Source: Burkholderiaceae bacterium (lineage in GTDB: Bacteria; Pseudomonadota; Gammaproteobacteria; Burkholderiales; Burkholderiaceae_D). Taken from it: DNA of 64,000 nucleotides. A program made the position numbers and the translations under genes. The notes under the pieces are model-generated. The model saw only the letters and a program-made list of their open reading frames with translations, ran no database searches and had not been told where the DNA came from. Shown piece after piece: positions 19,242 to 29,613 of the stretch. The DNA lies in NCBI GenBank assembly GCA_004298905.1, contig SCTK01000016.1, positions 114,462 through 178,461 on the forward strand. Direction: 5' to 3'. Position 1 is the first letter of the stretch. Each line of letters begins with the position of its first letter.

Positions 19242-21992
19242 ATGCCGCTGCGCACCCTGTCTCTTCCTGCCGACGCCGGTCTCTGGCCGCAGCTGTGCGA
19301 GCGCATGCTGGCCGATTGCGCGGCGGGTACGCTGACGCAATCGTGGGTGATCGTACCCACCCTACATCAACGCGCCGCCTTGCTGAATGCCTTTGCCCAG
19401 CAGGCCGCAAAACAGCAACGCAGCCTGATTCCGCCGCGCATCGTGCTGCTGGAGCAATGGCTGGCGCAGCACGGTGTGGCACTGGCATCCGGCCTGTCAC
19501 TGTGGCAATTGCAGGCCGATACCTATGTCGCCCTGCGCGGCAATGCCTGGATCCGTGCACAGTTTGGCGAGACCCCGGCGCAGTTATGGGCCCTGGCGCG
19601 CACCTTGGTGCAACTGAGCGATCAGCTGTGTTTTGCCGCCTTCCGCAACGCGCGCGATTTCGATGCCGGGTTTGAAGCCGCCGTCGCGCGTCACTATCAG
19701 CACCTCGGCGGTCACCTGGCGGTGGCCGAGGCGCGGCTGGTGCTGGAAATCTGGCATCAACAAGCGGCCGACTGGCCCGCCAGCCGTACCCTGCAGGCCA
19801 TGCAAACGGTCTTGCAACAGACACCCATCGCACCGCTGTGGTGGCTGGCCGACCAGCCTCTGCTCCCTTGGCAGCAAACCTTTTTGGAACAGTGGGCACA
19901 GCGTGGCGATCTCACCCTGATTCAGGCCGATGCCAGTGCCACCCTCGCACACACCTCCTTGTTCGCTGCCGCTTGGCCGACAGAGTCAATGCCCGCGCCG
20001 CTGCGCACGCGCGCTCTGGCGCTGCACGATGTGGCGCCGCCCAAGCTGACCATTCTTGGCGCCGACAGCATGGAGCAGGAAGCGCAGGCCATTGCAACGC
20101 AGGTGGTGACCTGGTTGCAGCAGGGCGAAACGTCGATTGCCCTGGTCGCGCTCGACCGCCTGACCACGCGCCGCGTGCGCGCCCTGCTGGAACGCGCCCA
20201 AGTGCTGTTGCGCGATGAGACCGGCTGGCGGCTGTCCACCACCAGTGCTGCGGGCGCGGTGATGCGCTGGTTCGACGTGGTGCGCAATCAGGGTTACTTC
20301 CGCGACGTGCTGGACTGGTTGCAATCGCCCTTCGTACTGCCCGGGCGCGACAAGCAGGCAGCGTTGCGCTTGTTGCAGGAAGGCTTGGCCGCGCACGGCG
20401 TGCTGCGCGGCTGGGAGGGCCTGCGCGCGATGCTGGCGGCGCTGCGCGTGGCAGATGACGAACAAGAGACGCAGCAAGAATTGTGTCGCTGGTTCGAACA
20501 TTTGCAGCAACACGCGCAAGCGGCAGAAAAATTTTCCGGCAGCGCGGCGCAGCACTTCGCCCTGCTGCGCGCCGCACTGAGCACTTTCGGTCTGGACGAA
20601 AGCCTGGCGCAGGATGCCGTCGGCCGCAGCGTGCTGCAGCTGTTGCAAGAACTGGAATCGTCTTTACAGGGACAAAGCGCGCGCCTGCAAGCGCAGGAAT
20701 TTCGCGCGCTGCTGGCGCATTGCTTTGAACACAATAATCACAGCAATGACCGGCAGGAAGCGGGCGACAGTCCGGTGGCCGTGGTGTCGCTGAGCGGTGC
20801 GCATTTACGCGCTTTCCACAAAGTCATTGTGATCGGTGCCAGCGCCGATTTTCTGCCCGCCGCCGCGCCCGAAGCGCTGTTTCTCGGCGATGCCCTGTGC
20901 GCGGAGTTGGGTTTGCCGACGCAGGTGCAAGCACGCCAGCAACAATTTTCCTGCTGGCTGTCTCTACTCGCCAGTGCGCAGCAGGTCATCGCCACCTGGT
21001 GCAACGCGCACAGCGATCAGCCGCAAGTGCTGTCGCCCTGGCTGGCACAATATCAAACCGTCGCCCGATTGGCCGGGCTGAACGTGCAACACACGGCCGC
21101 GCTGCCGGTCATCGAAGTGGCTGCACAAGCCAGCACGCAACCCGCACCGCGCGCACCCGCGTACTGGCCGGTCAGCCTCAGTGCCAGCGCGTATCAGGCG
21201 CTGATTGATTGTCCCTACCGTTTTTTTGCGCGCAGCATCCTCGGCCTGTCAGCCGCAGATGAAGTGGAAGAAACGGTCGATGCGCGCCGTCGCGGGCAGG
21301 CGATCCACACGATTCTGGAACACTTCCATCGCGATTGCGCGCGCGAGCCGCAACGCTATGCAACGCGTGCCGCGCAAAGCGAATTGCTGCGCAATCATTG
21401 CGCGCGCACCTTCGCCCCGCTGCTATCGATGGCTTCGGATTACCTCGGCGGGCAACTGGAATTCGAACAATTGATTCCAGACTATCTGGACTGGTGGGCG
21501 CAGCAACGCGCCGACGGCTGGCAGTGGGAAAAGGCTGAAGAAAAATTGCAGCGCGCATTGCACTGTGAAGTGCATACCGAAGATCAACCCTTGCTGCTCA
21601 AGGGCCGCATCGACCGCATCGACCGTCACATGGAAGACGGTACGGCGCAGCTGATCGATTACAAAACGACTCCGGCCAGCGCCCTCAGAACCACGCTGAA
21701 AATTCCCGGCGAAAAAATTCAATTGCCATTTTATGCCCTGCTGCAGCAAGAAGACACGTGCAGCGCCGCCTATCTCTCGCTGCACAAGAGTGGCGTGACC
21801 GCCATCACACCGCCGCAAGATCTGGCGGCCAGCAGCCGCACGCTCGCCGCGCGGCTGCGGCACGACATGACCCGCATCCAGGCCGGTGCTGCACTGCCCG
21901 CACAAGGCATCGACGCCGTATGCGCGAACTGCGAAGCGCGCGGCCTGTGCCGCCGCGATGAGTGGCTGTCCAAGGGCGGGGAGGCTGCATAA
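19242..21992 (+). CDS. AddB-like PD-(D/E)XK nuclease, probable recombination protein
   Basis: A 916-residue protein from the start MPLRTLSLPADAGLWPQL; a frame 21 codons longer has an atypical N-terminus. It has a degenerate UvrD-like body and a C-terminal RecB-family nuclease with GRIDRIDRHM...AQLIDYKT (about residues 797-820). One Cys at DCPYRFFARS (about 657) and three in VCANCEARGLC (894, 897, 903) match the iron-sulfur cluster ligands of AddB nucleases. It would resect double-strand DNA ends together with the helicase encoded 3 nt downstream. This is the betaproteobacterial AddAB-type arrangement rather than RecBCD. Confidence 0.85.
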   Translation: MPLRTLSLPADAGLWPQLCERMLADCAAGTLTQSWVIVPTLHQRAALLNAFAQQAAKQQRSLIPPRIVLLEQWLAQHGVALASGLSLWQLQADTYVALRGNAWIRAQFGETPAQLWALARTLVQLSDQLCFAAFRNARDFDAGFEAAVARHYQHLGGHLAVAEARLVLEIWHQQAADWPASRTLQAMQTVLQQTPIAPLWWLADQPLLPWQQTFLEQWAQRGDLTLIQADASATLAHTSLFAAAWPTESMPAPLRTRALALHDVAPPKLTILGADSMEQEAQAIATQVVTWLQQGETSIALVALDRLTTRRVRALLERAQVLLRDETGWRLSTTSAAGAVMRWFDVVRNQGYFRDVLDWLQSPFVLPGRDKQAALRLLQEGLAAHGVLRGWEGLRAMLAALRVADDEQETQQELCRWFEHLQQHAQAAEKFSGSAAQHFALLRAALSTFGLDESLAQDAVGRSVLQLLQELESSLQGQSARLQAQEFRALLAHCFEHNNHSNDRQEAGDSPVAVVSLSGAHLRAFHKVIVIGASADFLPAAAPEALFLGDALCAELGLPTQVQARQQQFSCWLSLLASAQQVIATWCNAHSDQPQVLSPWLAQYQTVARLAGLNVQHTAALPVIEVAAQASTQPAPRAPAYWPVSLSASAYQALIDCPYRFFARSILGLSAADEVEETVDARRRGQAIHTILEHFHRDCAREPQRYATRAAQSELLRNHCARTFAPLLSMASDYLGGQLEFEQLIPDYLDWWAQQRADGWQWEKAEEKLQRALHCEVHTEDQPLLLKGRIDRIDRHMEDGTAQLIDYKTTPASALRTTLKIPGEKIQLPFYALLQQEDTCSAAYLSLHKSGVTAITPPQDLAASSRTLAARLRHDMTRIQAGAALPAQGIDAVCANCEARGLCRRDEWLSKGGEAA

Positions 21993-21994
21993 GC

Positions 21995-24900
21995 ATGGAT
22001 GCGCGCACTCTTTTTTCCGCCGATCAGACCGCCATCGACGCCACGCAATTTCAACAGACGGCGCTCGATCCGGCGCGCAGCATCGTCATAGAAGCCTGTG
22101 CCGGCAGCGGCAAAACCTGGTTGCTGGTGAGCCGCATTCTGCGTCTGCTGCTCGCGGGCGTCGCGCCGCAACAGATTCTCGCGCTCACGTTCACGCGCAA
22201 AGCGGCGCTGGAAATGCGCACGCGGCTGCTGAGCGAACTGGAACATTGGGCCAGCGCCGACGACGACGCTGTGCTGCGCAGTCTGCAGGAACGCGCCTTG
22301 TCGGCCGAACAGGCACGTGCGCAGCTATCGCAAGCACGCAGCTTGTATGAACGCGTATTGAATGCGCCGCAGGGTGTCACCCTCGACACCTTTCACGGTT
22401 GGTTCGCCCGCGTCTTGCGCCACGCGCCGCTGGCCAGCGGGATTGCCGCCGACTTCACGTTGCTCGAACACACGGAACGCTGGATCGCGCGCGCCTGGCA
22501 GGATTTCTCGCAACGCCTGCAATTACCCGCCTACCGCGCCCAGCGCGATGCCTATGCTGCGCTGGTGGCGGACATCGGCGCATACAACAGTGAGCACCTG
22601 CTGAAGACGCTGCTGCACCGGCGTGCCGAATGGTGGGCGTATTGCGGCGGGCAAACGCACGCACAGCAACACGCAGGCATGGAGCGCGTCGCGCAGGCAT
22701 TGCGCGCCAGCGCAACGGAACAAGGCATTGCCCTCGGTGAGCTGCCTCCCCTGCCGTGCACGCTGAGCGATGCGATGCAGCAAGCGCTGGAAGGCTTGCG
22801 CGACATTTTGTTCGGCCTGCAAGAGGAGGGCAAAACCATCGACGAATTCCGCGATGGTTTAGCGCGCTGGCTCGATGCGCAGAATGACACTTTGGAACAA
22901 GCGCACTACACCACGCTGCGCCGGATATTTTTTACCATCGCAGAAACGCCACGCGAATTTCACCGCAAGAACTTGCCGAAAAAACTGGGCGCGTTGGCGG
23001 AACGTTATCTGACTCTGCTGGACACTGTGCTCACGCAACTCGATCACTGGCATCGGCAGTTGTGCGAATGGGCCACGCTCGATTTGAATCGCCACGCGTT
23101 GCTCTGCGGCATCTTGCTGATCGATTGCTATCAGCAGCAAAAAGATGCGCTGGGCAGCCTCGATTTCAACGATCTCGAATGGCGCGTGCATCAATTGATG
23201 CAGCACGAAGAACATGCGCCCTATGTGCAGACGCGGCTCGACGCGCGCTACCGCCACATTCTGATCGACGAATTCCAGGACACCAATCCGTTGCAATGGG
23301 GTGTACTCAACGCCTGGCTGCAAGCCTACGGCAGCGATGCGCAGGCGCCGCAACTGTTCATCGTCGGCGACCCCAAGCAATCGATTTATCGCTTTCGCCG
23401 CGCCGAACCACGCCTGTTCGAACAAGTCGCGCAGCAATTGCAGCAGACGCACGGCGCCATGCGTCTGCGCACCAATCAAACCCGGCGCAACAGTACTGCG
23501 GTGGTGAACGTATTGAACGCCGTGTTGAACGACCACCCCTTGTATCAACCGCAAGGCACCGTCAGCGCGGAGGCTGGCGGTTTTGTCTTGCTGCCGGCGA
23601 TTGCCGCGCAGCGGCGAGAGAAGGTGGAGTTATTGCCGGATGCACCGTGGCGCGATCCGCTCATCACGCCGTTGGAAGACGACATGCGCGACGAACGCTA
23701 TCAAGAAGGTTGGGCCGTGGCGCAGCAATTGCACGCCTTGCTGCCAACGCTTTCGATCCAGGAAAAAAATCAGGCAGCGCGTCCGGCGCACTGGGGCGAT
23801 GTGATGATTCTGGTGCCGCGTCGCAAACATCTAGGTGAATACGAACGCGCGCTGCGCGATTGCGGCTTGCCCTTCATTTCCGACCGCAGCGGCGGTTTGC
23901 TCAACACCCTGGAAGCCAGCGATCTGACCGCGCTATTAAATTGGCTGGCGGCGCCGTGGAAAAATCTGGAACTGGCGCAGCTGTTGCGCAGCCCCTTGTT
24001 CGGCTGCAGCGATGACGATTTGCTCGCCCTCGCGCACGGCAGCGCTGGCGGCCATTGGTGGACCACGCTGCAACAACGGCCGCCCACCACCACACTGGCC
24101 TCAGCGCACACGCACCTGGCCACCTGGCTGCCGCTCGCCGGTGTGCTGCCGGTGCATGATCTGCTCGACCGCATTTATCACGACAGCCATGCGCTGGAAC
24201 GTTACAGCGCGCGCAGCCCGGCGGCGCTGGTAGCGCAGGTGCAAGCCAATTTGCAGCAATTTCTGGCACTGGCGCTGGCGCTCGATGCCGGGCGTTATCC
24301 CAGCCTGCCTGCCTTTCTCGATGAACTGAAACAATTGCAACGCGCCTCCGCGCAAGAAGCGCCCGACGAGGGCGCGCAGCACAGCGAACAGGCGCTGCGC
24401 ATCCTCTCGATCCACGGCGCCAAGGGCCTGGAAGCGCCGGTGGTGGTCTTGATGGATTGCGCCGCCGACGGCAAGGATGAACACTACGGCGTCTTGATCG
24501 ACTGGCCCGCAGACGCCGCCCAGCCACAGCATTTTTCTCTACATCTGCCCGGCGGCCGACGCGGGCAAGCGCAGCAACCCTGGCTGGACGCAGAAGAACG
24601 GCTGGAGCGCAACGAAGACTGGAATCTGCTCTACGTGGCCTTGACACGAGCGCGCCAATGGTTGCTGGTGTCGGCCACGGAAACACTCAAACAGGCAAGT
24701 GCGGGACGCCAGTGGCCGTCGCTGCTGGAACGCGCCGCCGCGCTATCTACAGCCTTTGCGCTCCGCGACCCGGTGCCGGGCAGCACCATCGGCGCAGTGG
24801 AGTTGCCACGGCAAGTCCACGATTTCCTGCCCCCCGCCTTGCATGTCGGACAACGCACGCAAGTGGTCGAAACACCACTGATGCGTCTGGGCCGCGCCTG

Positions 24901-25318
24901 GCATGCGCTGCTGGAACAACCGGAGCACTTGGGCAACGCAACACAGGCAGCGCGCCTTGCACTGCAATTCGCGCTGACACCGGATGATGCGCAGGCAGCG
25001 CTCACCGCTGCGGAGCGTGTCGTCCAGTCCCCTGCACTGGCGCGCTTCTTCGCGGCGGGGCAGTACCTGAGCGCACGCAGCGAAATGGACATCGTCACCC
25101 CCGCCGGGGCCTTGCAGCGGATCGACCGCTGGGTGGAATTTCCCGGCGAATGCTGGGTGCTGGACTTTAAGTGGCAAGTCACGCCCGCAGAAAAAGCCGC
25201 CTATGCCGCGCAGGTGCGCGGCTACGCCAGCGCAATGCAGCCTCATACCGGCGGCCGCCCGCTCCGCTGCGGCCTGATTACCCACCAGGCCGAACTGATC
25301 GAGGTTCCATTGTTCTAA
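21995..25318 (+). CDS. AddA-like UvrD helicase-exonuclease
   Basis: A 1107-residue superfamily 1 helicase-nuclease starting MDARTLFSADQTAIDATQFQ, 3 nt after the AddB-like gene. Motifs in order: Walker A ACAGSGKTWLLV (about residues 33-44), motif Ia TFTRKAALEM, motif II LIDEFQDTNPLQW (about 425), motif III GDPKQSIYRFRRA, motif V ILSIHGAKGLEAPVV (about 810), motif VI LLYVALTRARQWLLV, and a C-terminal nuclease motif RIDRWVEF...VLDFKWQ (about 1035-1052). With its partner it would load at broken ends and feed RecA. The two genes form a clear operon. Confidence 0.88.
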   Translation: MDARTLFSADQTAIDATQFQQTALDPARSIVIEACAGSGKTWLLVSRILRLLLAGVAPQQILALTFTRKAALEMRTRLLSELEHWASADDDAVLRSLQERALSAEQARAQLSQARSLYERVLNAPQGVTLDTFHGWFARVLRHAPLASGIAADFTLLEHTERWIARAWQDFSQRLQLPAYRAQRDAYAALVADIGAYNSEHLLKTLLHRRAEWWAYCGGQTHAQQHAGMERVAQALRASATEQGIALGELPPLPCTLSDAMQQALEGLRDILFGLQEEGKTIDEFRDGLARWLDAQNDTLEQAHYTTLRRIFFTIAETPREFHRKNLPKKLGALAERYLTLLDTVLTQLDHWHRQLCEWATLDLNRHALLCGILLIDCYQQQKDALGSLDFNDLEWRVHQLMQHEEHAPYVQTRLDARYRHILIDEFQDTNPLQWGVLNAWLQAYGSDAQAPQLFIVGDPKQSIYRFRRAEPRLFEQVAQQLQQTHGAMRLRTNQTRRNSTAVVNVLNAVLNDHPLYQPQGTVSAEAGGFVLLPAIAAQRREKVELLPDAPWRDPLITPLEDDMRDERYQEGWAVAQQLHALLPTLSIQEKNQAARPAHWGDVMILVPRRKHLGEYERALRDCGLPFISDRSGGLLNTLEASDLTALLNWLAAPWKNLELAQLLRSPLFGCSDDDLLALAHGSAGGHWWTTLQQRPPTTTLASAHTHLATWLPLAGVLPVHDLLDRIYHDSHALERYSARSPAALVAQVQANLQQFLALALALDAGRYPSLPAFLDELKQLQRASAQEAPDEGAQHSEQALRILSIHGAKGLEAPVVVLMDCAADGKDEHYGVLIDWPADAAQPQHFSLHLPGGRRGQAQQPWLDAEERLERNEDWNLLYVALTRARQWLLVSATETLKQASAGRQWPSLLERAAALSTAFALRDPVPGSTIGAVELPRQVHDFLPPALHVGQRTQVVETPLMRLGRAWHALLEQPEHLGNATQAARLALQFALTPDDAQAALTAAERVVQSPALARFFAAGQYLSARSEMDIVTPAGALQRIDRWVEFPGECWVLDFKWQVTPAEKAAYAAQVRGYASAMQPHTGGRPLRCGLITHQAELIEVPLF

Positions 25319-25361
25319 CCAGGAATCAATCCATTTGAGCAAAGTGAAATATCACAACCCT

Positions 25362-25375
25362 TTGATTTCAATCAA
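25362..25375 (+). promoter_or_regulatory. Predicted FNR/ANR box upstream of desaturase
   Basis: TTGATTTCAATCAA is a perfect TTGAT-N4-ATCAA dyad 90 nt before the desaturase start. A possible -10 TAAAAT lies at 25419-25424, 50 bp downstream of the box centre; no -10 is seen at class II spacing. The box could repress or modulate rather than activate. Since the desaturase needs O2, oxygen-responsive control is plausible. Confidence 0.5.
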
Positions 25376-25464
25376 GAATATTTCTCTCAAAAATACAGAC
25401 GCGGACGCCGTTATCCCGTAAAATGCTCCCCATTGGCCATCTTGGCCTCTTTTTGGAAAGCCGC

Positions 25465-26667
25465 ATGCCTTCATTTGACTCTGTAATTGACTTCCTCGCC
25501 TATGGCCTGACTCACGCCACAGGCTGGCAGATCGTGGTGTTTACCCTCATCGCGACGCACATCACTATTGTCTCGGTAACGATCTTCCTGCACCGCTGCA
25601 TGGCGCACCGCGCCCTTGACCTGCATCCGATTGCCAGCCACTTCTTCCGTTTCTGGCTGTGGCTCGCCACCGGCATGGTGACCAAGGAATGGACGGCCAT
25701 CCACCGCAAACACCACGCCAAATGCGAAACCGTGGAAGATCCCCACAGCCCGCAAATCTACGGCATCAAGAAGTTGTTGCTGGAAGGCGTTGAACTGTAT
25801 CGCGCCGAAGCCAAGAACGCGGAAACGATGGAACGCTATGGCCACGGCACGCCGGACGACTGGCTCGAGCGCAATCTTTATGCCGCGCACAGCGTCTGGG
25901 GCGTCTATCTGCTGATGGCGATCGACATGGCACTGTTTGGTGTCGGTATTGGCCTGATCGTCTGGGTCGTGCAAATGTCCTGGATTCCAGTGATGGCGAC
26001 TGGCGTGATCAACGGCATCGGTCACTTCTGGGGCTATCGCAATTTCTCGCCCAATGACGCCAGCACCAATGTTCTGCCTTGGGGTATCTTGATCGGCGGT
26101 GAAGAACTGCACAACAACCACCACACCTATGCCAGTTCGGCCAAGCTGTCGAACAAATGGTATGAGTTTGACATCGGCTGGATGTATATCCGGATTTTGT
26201 CGATGCTCGGTTTGGCCACTGTCAAGAAAGTACCGCCCAAGCCCAAGTTCACTGTGGCCAAGGCCAAAGCCGATCTGGCGACGCTGCAAGCCGTGATCGC
26301 CAACCGTTACGAAGTCAGCGCCAAGTATGCGAAGTCGTTCAAACGCACCTGCGCCGACGAACTGGCCAAGCTGCGCGAGAAACACAACTTTGAGCCGCAT
26401 TTCGTCAAATCGGTCAAGCAATGGCTGCACAAGGATGCCGATCAGTTGAATGAAACTGAACGCGCCAAGCTGTCGGAAGTGCTGTCCAAGAGCAAGGTGC
26501 TGCAAATGCTGTACGACATGCGCCAGGAATTGCACAAGCTGTGGGCACGTTCTTCTGCCACCAGCGAACAATTGCTGGCCCACCTGCACGATTGGTGCGC
26601 CAAGGCTGAAGCCAGTGGCAACCATTTCCTGCATGACTTCTCGGTACGCCTGCGCAGCTACGCGTAA
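25465..26667 (+). CDS. Fatty acid desaturase (acyl-CoA/acyl-lipid type)
   Basis: A 400-residue membrane di-iron enzyme that inserts a cis double bond into a fatty-acyl chain using O2. The three His boxes are visible: HRCMAH (about residues 43-48), HRKHH (about 80-84) and the distal NNHHTY (about 214-219), placed between hydrophobic helices (TGWQIVVFTLIATHITIVSV and others). About 130 residues of basic, helical sequence follow the last box, longer than the minimal desaturase. The start MPSFDSVIDFLAYGL is preferred over one 14 codons upstream. An FNR box lies upstream and a perfect terminator follows. Confidence 0.88.
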   Translation: MPSFDSVIDFLAYGLTHATGWQIVVFTLIATHITIVSVTIFLHRCMAHRALDLHPIASHFFRFWLWLATGMVTKEWTAIHRKHHAKCETVEDPHSPQIYGIKKLLLEGVELYRAEAKNAETMERYGHGTPDDWLERNLYAAHSVWGVYLLMAIDMALFGVGIGLIVWVVQMSWIPVMATGVINGIGHFWGYRNFSPNDASTNVLPWGILIGGEELHNNHHTYASSAKLSNKWYEFDIGWMYIRILSMLGLATVKKVPPKPKFTVAKAKADLATLQAVIANRYEVSAKYAKSFKRTCADELAKLREKHNFEPHFVKSVKQWLHKDADQLNETERAKLSEVLSKSKVLQMLYDMRQELHKLWARSSATSEQLLAHLHDWCAKAEASGNHFLHDFSVRLRSYA

Positions 26668-26688
26668 GTTGTTGCGCCCCCGTTAATA

Positions 26689-26721
26689 AAAATGCCCGCA
26701 CATTGTTGCGGGCATTTTTTT
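26689..26721 (+). terminator. Rho-independent terminator of desaturase gene
   Basis: AATGCCCGCA and TGCGGGCATT form a stem with a short loop followed by a run of T. It directly follows the desaturase stop. Confidence 0.88.
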
Positions 26722-26740
26722 GTCCATGCTAAAGACGCGT

Positions 26741-26777
26741 AAAAAAAACGCCTCGATTCCTCGAGGCGTTTTTTTAT
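26741..26777 (-). terminator. Bidirectional terminator after rpmG
   Basis: AACGCCTCGA (26747-26756) and TCGAGGCGTT (26761-26770) form a perfect 10-bp stem with a TTCC loop, flanked by A and T runs, so it works on both strands. It ends the rpmB-rpmG transcript. Confidence 0.88.
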
Positions 26778-26794
26778 GCGTTACCAGCGATCAA

Positions 26795-26962
26795 TTACTT
26801 GATCTTGGTTTCCTTGTAAGCCACATGCTTGCGCGCCTTGGGATCAAACTTCATGATCTCCATTTTTTCCGGCTTGGTGCGCTTGTTCTTGGTAGTGGTA
26901 TAGAAATGACCGGTACCCGCAGTGGATTCCAGCTTGATTTTTTCACGTCCGCCTTTTGCCAT
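26795..26962 (-). CDS. rpmG: 50S ribosomal protein L33
   Basis: A 55-residue ribosomal protein starting [20 protein letters not shown] and ending [11 protein letters not shown]. It contains the [20 protein letters not shown] core of the L33 family. No zinc-binding Cys pairs are present, so it is the Cys-free form. It lies 11 nt downstream of rpmB in the usual rpmB-rpmG pair and is followed by a strong terminator. Confidence 0.96.
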   Translation of the reverse strand: MAKGGREKIKLESTAGTGHFYTTTKNKRTKPEKMEIMKFDPKARKHVAYKETKIK

Positions 26963-26973
26963 GATCCGGCTCC

Positions 26974-27207
26974 TTAAATTTGACCGGCATCACGCAATTC
27001 GGCCAACACGACATCGATGCCCTTCTTGTCGATGGTGCGCAGGCCGGCGTTGGATACGCGCAAGCGTACCCAGCGGTTTTCGCTCTCGACCCAGAACTTG
27101 CGATATTGCAGGTTGGGCATGAAGCGACGCTTGGTTTTGTTGTTGGCGTGGGAAACGTTGTTACCCACCATCGGGGCTTTCCCCGTGACCTGACAGACGC
27201 GTGCCAT
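26974..27207 (-). CDS. rpmB: 50S ribosomal protein L28
   Basis: A 77-residue ribosomal protein with the start [20 protein letters not shown], the L28 N-terminal signature, and the core [16 protein letters not shown]. Starts 12 codons upstream are possible but give residues foreign to the family. A Shine-Dalgarno AAGGAG precedes the start. It pairs with rpmG downstream and lies downstream of radC on the same strand. Confidence 0.97.
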   Translation of the reverse strand: MARVCQVTGKAPMVGNNVSHANNKTKRRFMPNLQYRKFWVESENRWVRLRVSNAGLRTIDKKGIDVVLAELRDAGQI

Positions 27208-27312
27208 GTCAGTACTCCTTAAATTAGTTACGGTGTGCTGCAAAGCCCGGCATTATCACAGAAAACCTCAGGCAAATCAAACCCCGCCCAGCCCCACTGT
27301 GGCGGGCGTCCT

Positions 27313-27993
27313 TCAGGGTTGTAGCTGCCCCCGCTCGGCAAAGCTGTAAAACGCATCGCCCGCCACGATAAAGTGGTCGAGCACCCGGATATCGACCAAG
27401 GCCAGCGCCCGCGTCAGATGGTCGGTCAGGCTGTGATCCGCCCGGCTCGGCTCAGCCACCCCGCTGGGGTGGTTGTGGGCAAACATCACACCGGCGGCAT
27501 TGACGGCCAGTGCGTGTTTGACCACTTCACGCGGATAAACGCTGGTTTGGGTCAGCGTGCCGCGAAACAATTCTTCACAGGAAATCAGGCGATTCTGCGC
27601 ATCCAGAAACAGCGCCAGAAAGACTTCATAAGGCCGCTGCCGCAGTTGCAGCGCGAGCAAGTCACGCACTTGGCGGGGGCTGCTCAGCGTGCTGTTGCGC
27701 TTCAGATCTTCCCGCACGGTACGGCGCGCCAGCTCCAGCACCGCCTGTAATTGCGCGAACTTGGCACTGCCCAGACCGGGGATCTTGGAAAACTCCTTGA
27801 GCGGCGCAGCCAGAAAATCGTTCAAACCGCCAAACTGACGCAGACAGTCGCGCGCAATATCCACCGCGCTCTTGCCAACGATGCCGGTGCGCAAAAACAC
27901 CGCCAGCAGTTCGGCTTCACTCAAGGCTTGCGGCCCGAGCGCAATCAACTTTTCGCGCGGGCGTTCGCCCTCCGGCCAGTCTCTGATGGACAT
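27313..27993 (-). CDS. radC: RadC family JAMM-domain protein
   Basis: A 226-residue protein of the UPF0758/RadC family. An N-terminal helix-hairpin-helix region (about residues 60-85, [14 protein letters not shown]) is followed by the JAB/JAMM metal-binding motif [14 protein letters not shown] (about 175-188). Despite the name, a DNA repair role has not been upheld in E. coli, and metalloprotease activity is inferred from the fold. The radC-rpmB-rpmG order, all on the minus strand, is conserved in proteobacteria. Confidence 0.95.
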   Translation of the reverse strand: MSIRDWPEGERPREKLIALGPQALSEAELLAVFLRTGIVGKSAVDIARDCLRQFGGLNDFLAAPLKEFSKIPGLGSAKFAQLQAVLELARRTVREDLKRNSTLSSPRQVRDLLALQLRQRPYEVFLALFLDAQNRLISCEELFRGTLTQTSVYPREVVKHALAVNAAGVMFAHNHPSGVAEPSRADHSLTDHLTRALALVDIRVLDHFIVAGDAFYSFAERGQLQP

Positions 27994-28039
27994 GCGCTTC
28001 TCCCTGTAAAATAGCGCTTTATTCTAGCCGCAAGCCCCC

Positions 28040-28504
28040 ATGTCTGCCGTTCCCAACACTCCCACCGTGCAAGCCGATTCTTTCCTGACGCTGCATTACC
28101 GCATTGCACTGGATGAAGGATCGGCACAAGGAGATGTGGTCAATACCTTTAGCGACAAACCCGCCACCTTGCAACTCGGCTGCGGACAGCTGGCCGATGC
28201 CCTGGAGCAGTGCCTGCCGGGGTTGTCTGTCGGGCAATGCAAGACATTCAATTTGAACGCAGGCGCCTATGGCCAACGCAATCCCGAACTGGTGCAAAAA
28301 ATCAGCCGCGCCACACTCGACCAGAACAGCGAGGCCGATGCCAGCTACGTTCCCGGCGATCTGGTCGATTTTCCCGCGCCTGACGGCAAGCGCTTTGCCG
28401 GGGTCTTGAAGGAAATCACCGACAGCTATGCGCTATTCGATTTCAACCACCCGCTGGCGGGCAAGGCTATGGTGTTTGAAGTACAAATTCTCGGCATTCT
28501 CTGA
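28040..28504 (+). CDS. slpA: FKBP-type peptidyl-prolyl isomerase SlpA
   Basis: A 154-residue FKBP-type cis-trans prolyl isomerase of the SlpA/FkpB type. The N-terminal FKBP strand region ([12 protein letters not shown], about residues 15-26) is followed by [17 protein letters not shown] and an inserted-flap region ending in [17 protein letters not shown]. It probably acts as a cytoplasmic folding helper. It lies 2 nt upstream of ispH, the standard fkpB-ispH gene pair. Confidence 0.93.
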   Translation: MSAVPNTPTVQADSFLTLHYRIALDEGSAQGDVVNTFSDKPATLQLGCGQLADALEQCLPGLSVGQCKTFNLNAGAYGQRNPELVQKISRATLDQNSEADASYVPGDLVDFPAPDGKRFAGVLKEITDSYALFDFNHPLAGKAMVFEVQILGIL

Positions 28505-28506
28505 TC

Positions 28507-29457
28507 ATGACAAGTGAACACGTTCTGGAAGAAGTCGTCCTGGCGCAGCCGCGCGGTTTTTGTGCGGGCGTGGATCGCGCCATCGAAATTGTCGAGCGTG
28601 CGTTGGCGCAATTCGGCGCGCCGATCTATGTGCGCCATGAAATCGTGCATAACGCCTACGTGGTCAGCGACTTGCGCGCCAAGGGCGCGATCTTTATCGA
28701 AGACTTGAATGACGTGCCGGCAGGAGCGACGCTGGTGTTCAGTGCACACGGCGTGCCGCAAGCGGTACGCAAGGCTGCCACCGCCCGCGGCTTCCGTATT
28801 TTCGACGCGACTTGTCCGCTGGTGACCAAGGTGCATGTAGAGGTCGCCAAGATGCGCGCCCAAGGCAGGGAAATCATCGTGATCGGCCACGACGGTCACC
28901 CAGAAGTCGAAGGCACGATGGGACAGGTCGATGAGGGGATCTACCTGGTCGAATCGATCGCGGATGTCGAGCAGCTGCAAGTCAAGAATCCAGCCGCGCT
29001 TGCCTATGTCACGCAAACGACGCTGTCGATGGACGACACCGCGACCATCGTCGCGGCACTCAAACGACGTTTTCCGGAAATTGCCGAACCCAAGAAAGGC
29101 GATATCTGCTATGCCACACAGAACCGCCAGGATGCGGTCAAGTTCATGGCGCCGCAATGTGATTTGTTGCTGGTCATCGGCAGCCCGACCAGTTCCAACA
29201 GCAACCGCCTGCGCGAAGTCGCCGAAAAAATGGGCGTACCCGCCTATCTGGTGGAAAACGCCACCATGATCGACCCCGCCTGGCTGACCGGCAGGAAACG
29301 CATCGGCCTGACCGCCGGCGCATCCGCGCCGGAACTGCTGGTGCAAGAAGTCATCGACACCCTCAAACGGTTGGGTGCAAAGTCGGTGCGCACCCTGGAG
29401 GGGATTGAAGAACACGTTGCCTTCCCCTTGCCAAAGGGGCTGAGTAACAAAACGTGA
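28507..29457 (+). CDS. ispH: 4-hydroxy-3-methylbut-2-enyl diphosphate reductase
   Basis: A 316-residue iron-sulfur enzyme that makes IPP and DMAPP in the last step of the MEP isoprenoid pathway. The three cluster Cys are in [12 protein letters not shown] (about residue 20), [12 protein letters not shown] (about 103) and [13 protein letters not shown] (about 200). The substrate-binding [14 protein letters not shown] and TSSNSNRL motifs are present. Length is typical. It is in an operon with slpA. Confidence 0.97.
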   Translation: MTSEHVLEEVVLAQPRGFCAGVDRAIEIVERALAQFGAPIYVRHEIVHNAYVVSDLRAKGAIFIEDLNDVPAGATLVFSAHGVPQAVRKAATARGFRIFDATCPLVTKVHVEVAKMRAQGREIIVIGHDGHPEVEGTMGQVDEGIYLVESIADVEQLQVKNPAALAYVTQTTLSMDDTATIVAALKRRFPEIAEPKKGDICYATQNRQDAVKFMAPQCDLLLVIGSPTSSNSNRLREVAEKMGVPAYLVENATMIDPAWLTGRKRIGLTAGASAPELLVQEVIDTLKRLGAKSVRTLEGIEEHVAFPLPKGLSNKT

Positions 29458-29613
29458 AGTAGTTGCAATCCCATAGGGTGCCGTTGCAAGTGCTTGAGAA
29501 GAGTAATTCCCCAATGCCACGAATCAAACGTCCCACATAGCAAGTGCTGCACTTGCTTATCAGTCACAGATTGCTTGGCTCCATCCAGTGACTCTCCTCC
29601 AGACCCTTTCGGC

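Noticed and set aside
26790..26803. ATCAA-N4-TTGAT dyad near the end of rpmG
   Set aside because: Orientation is opposite to the FNR consensus (TTGAT-N4-ATCAA) and it lies across a gene end.
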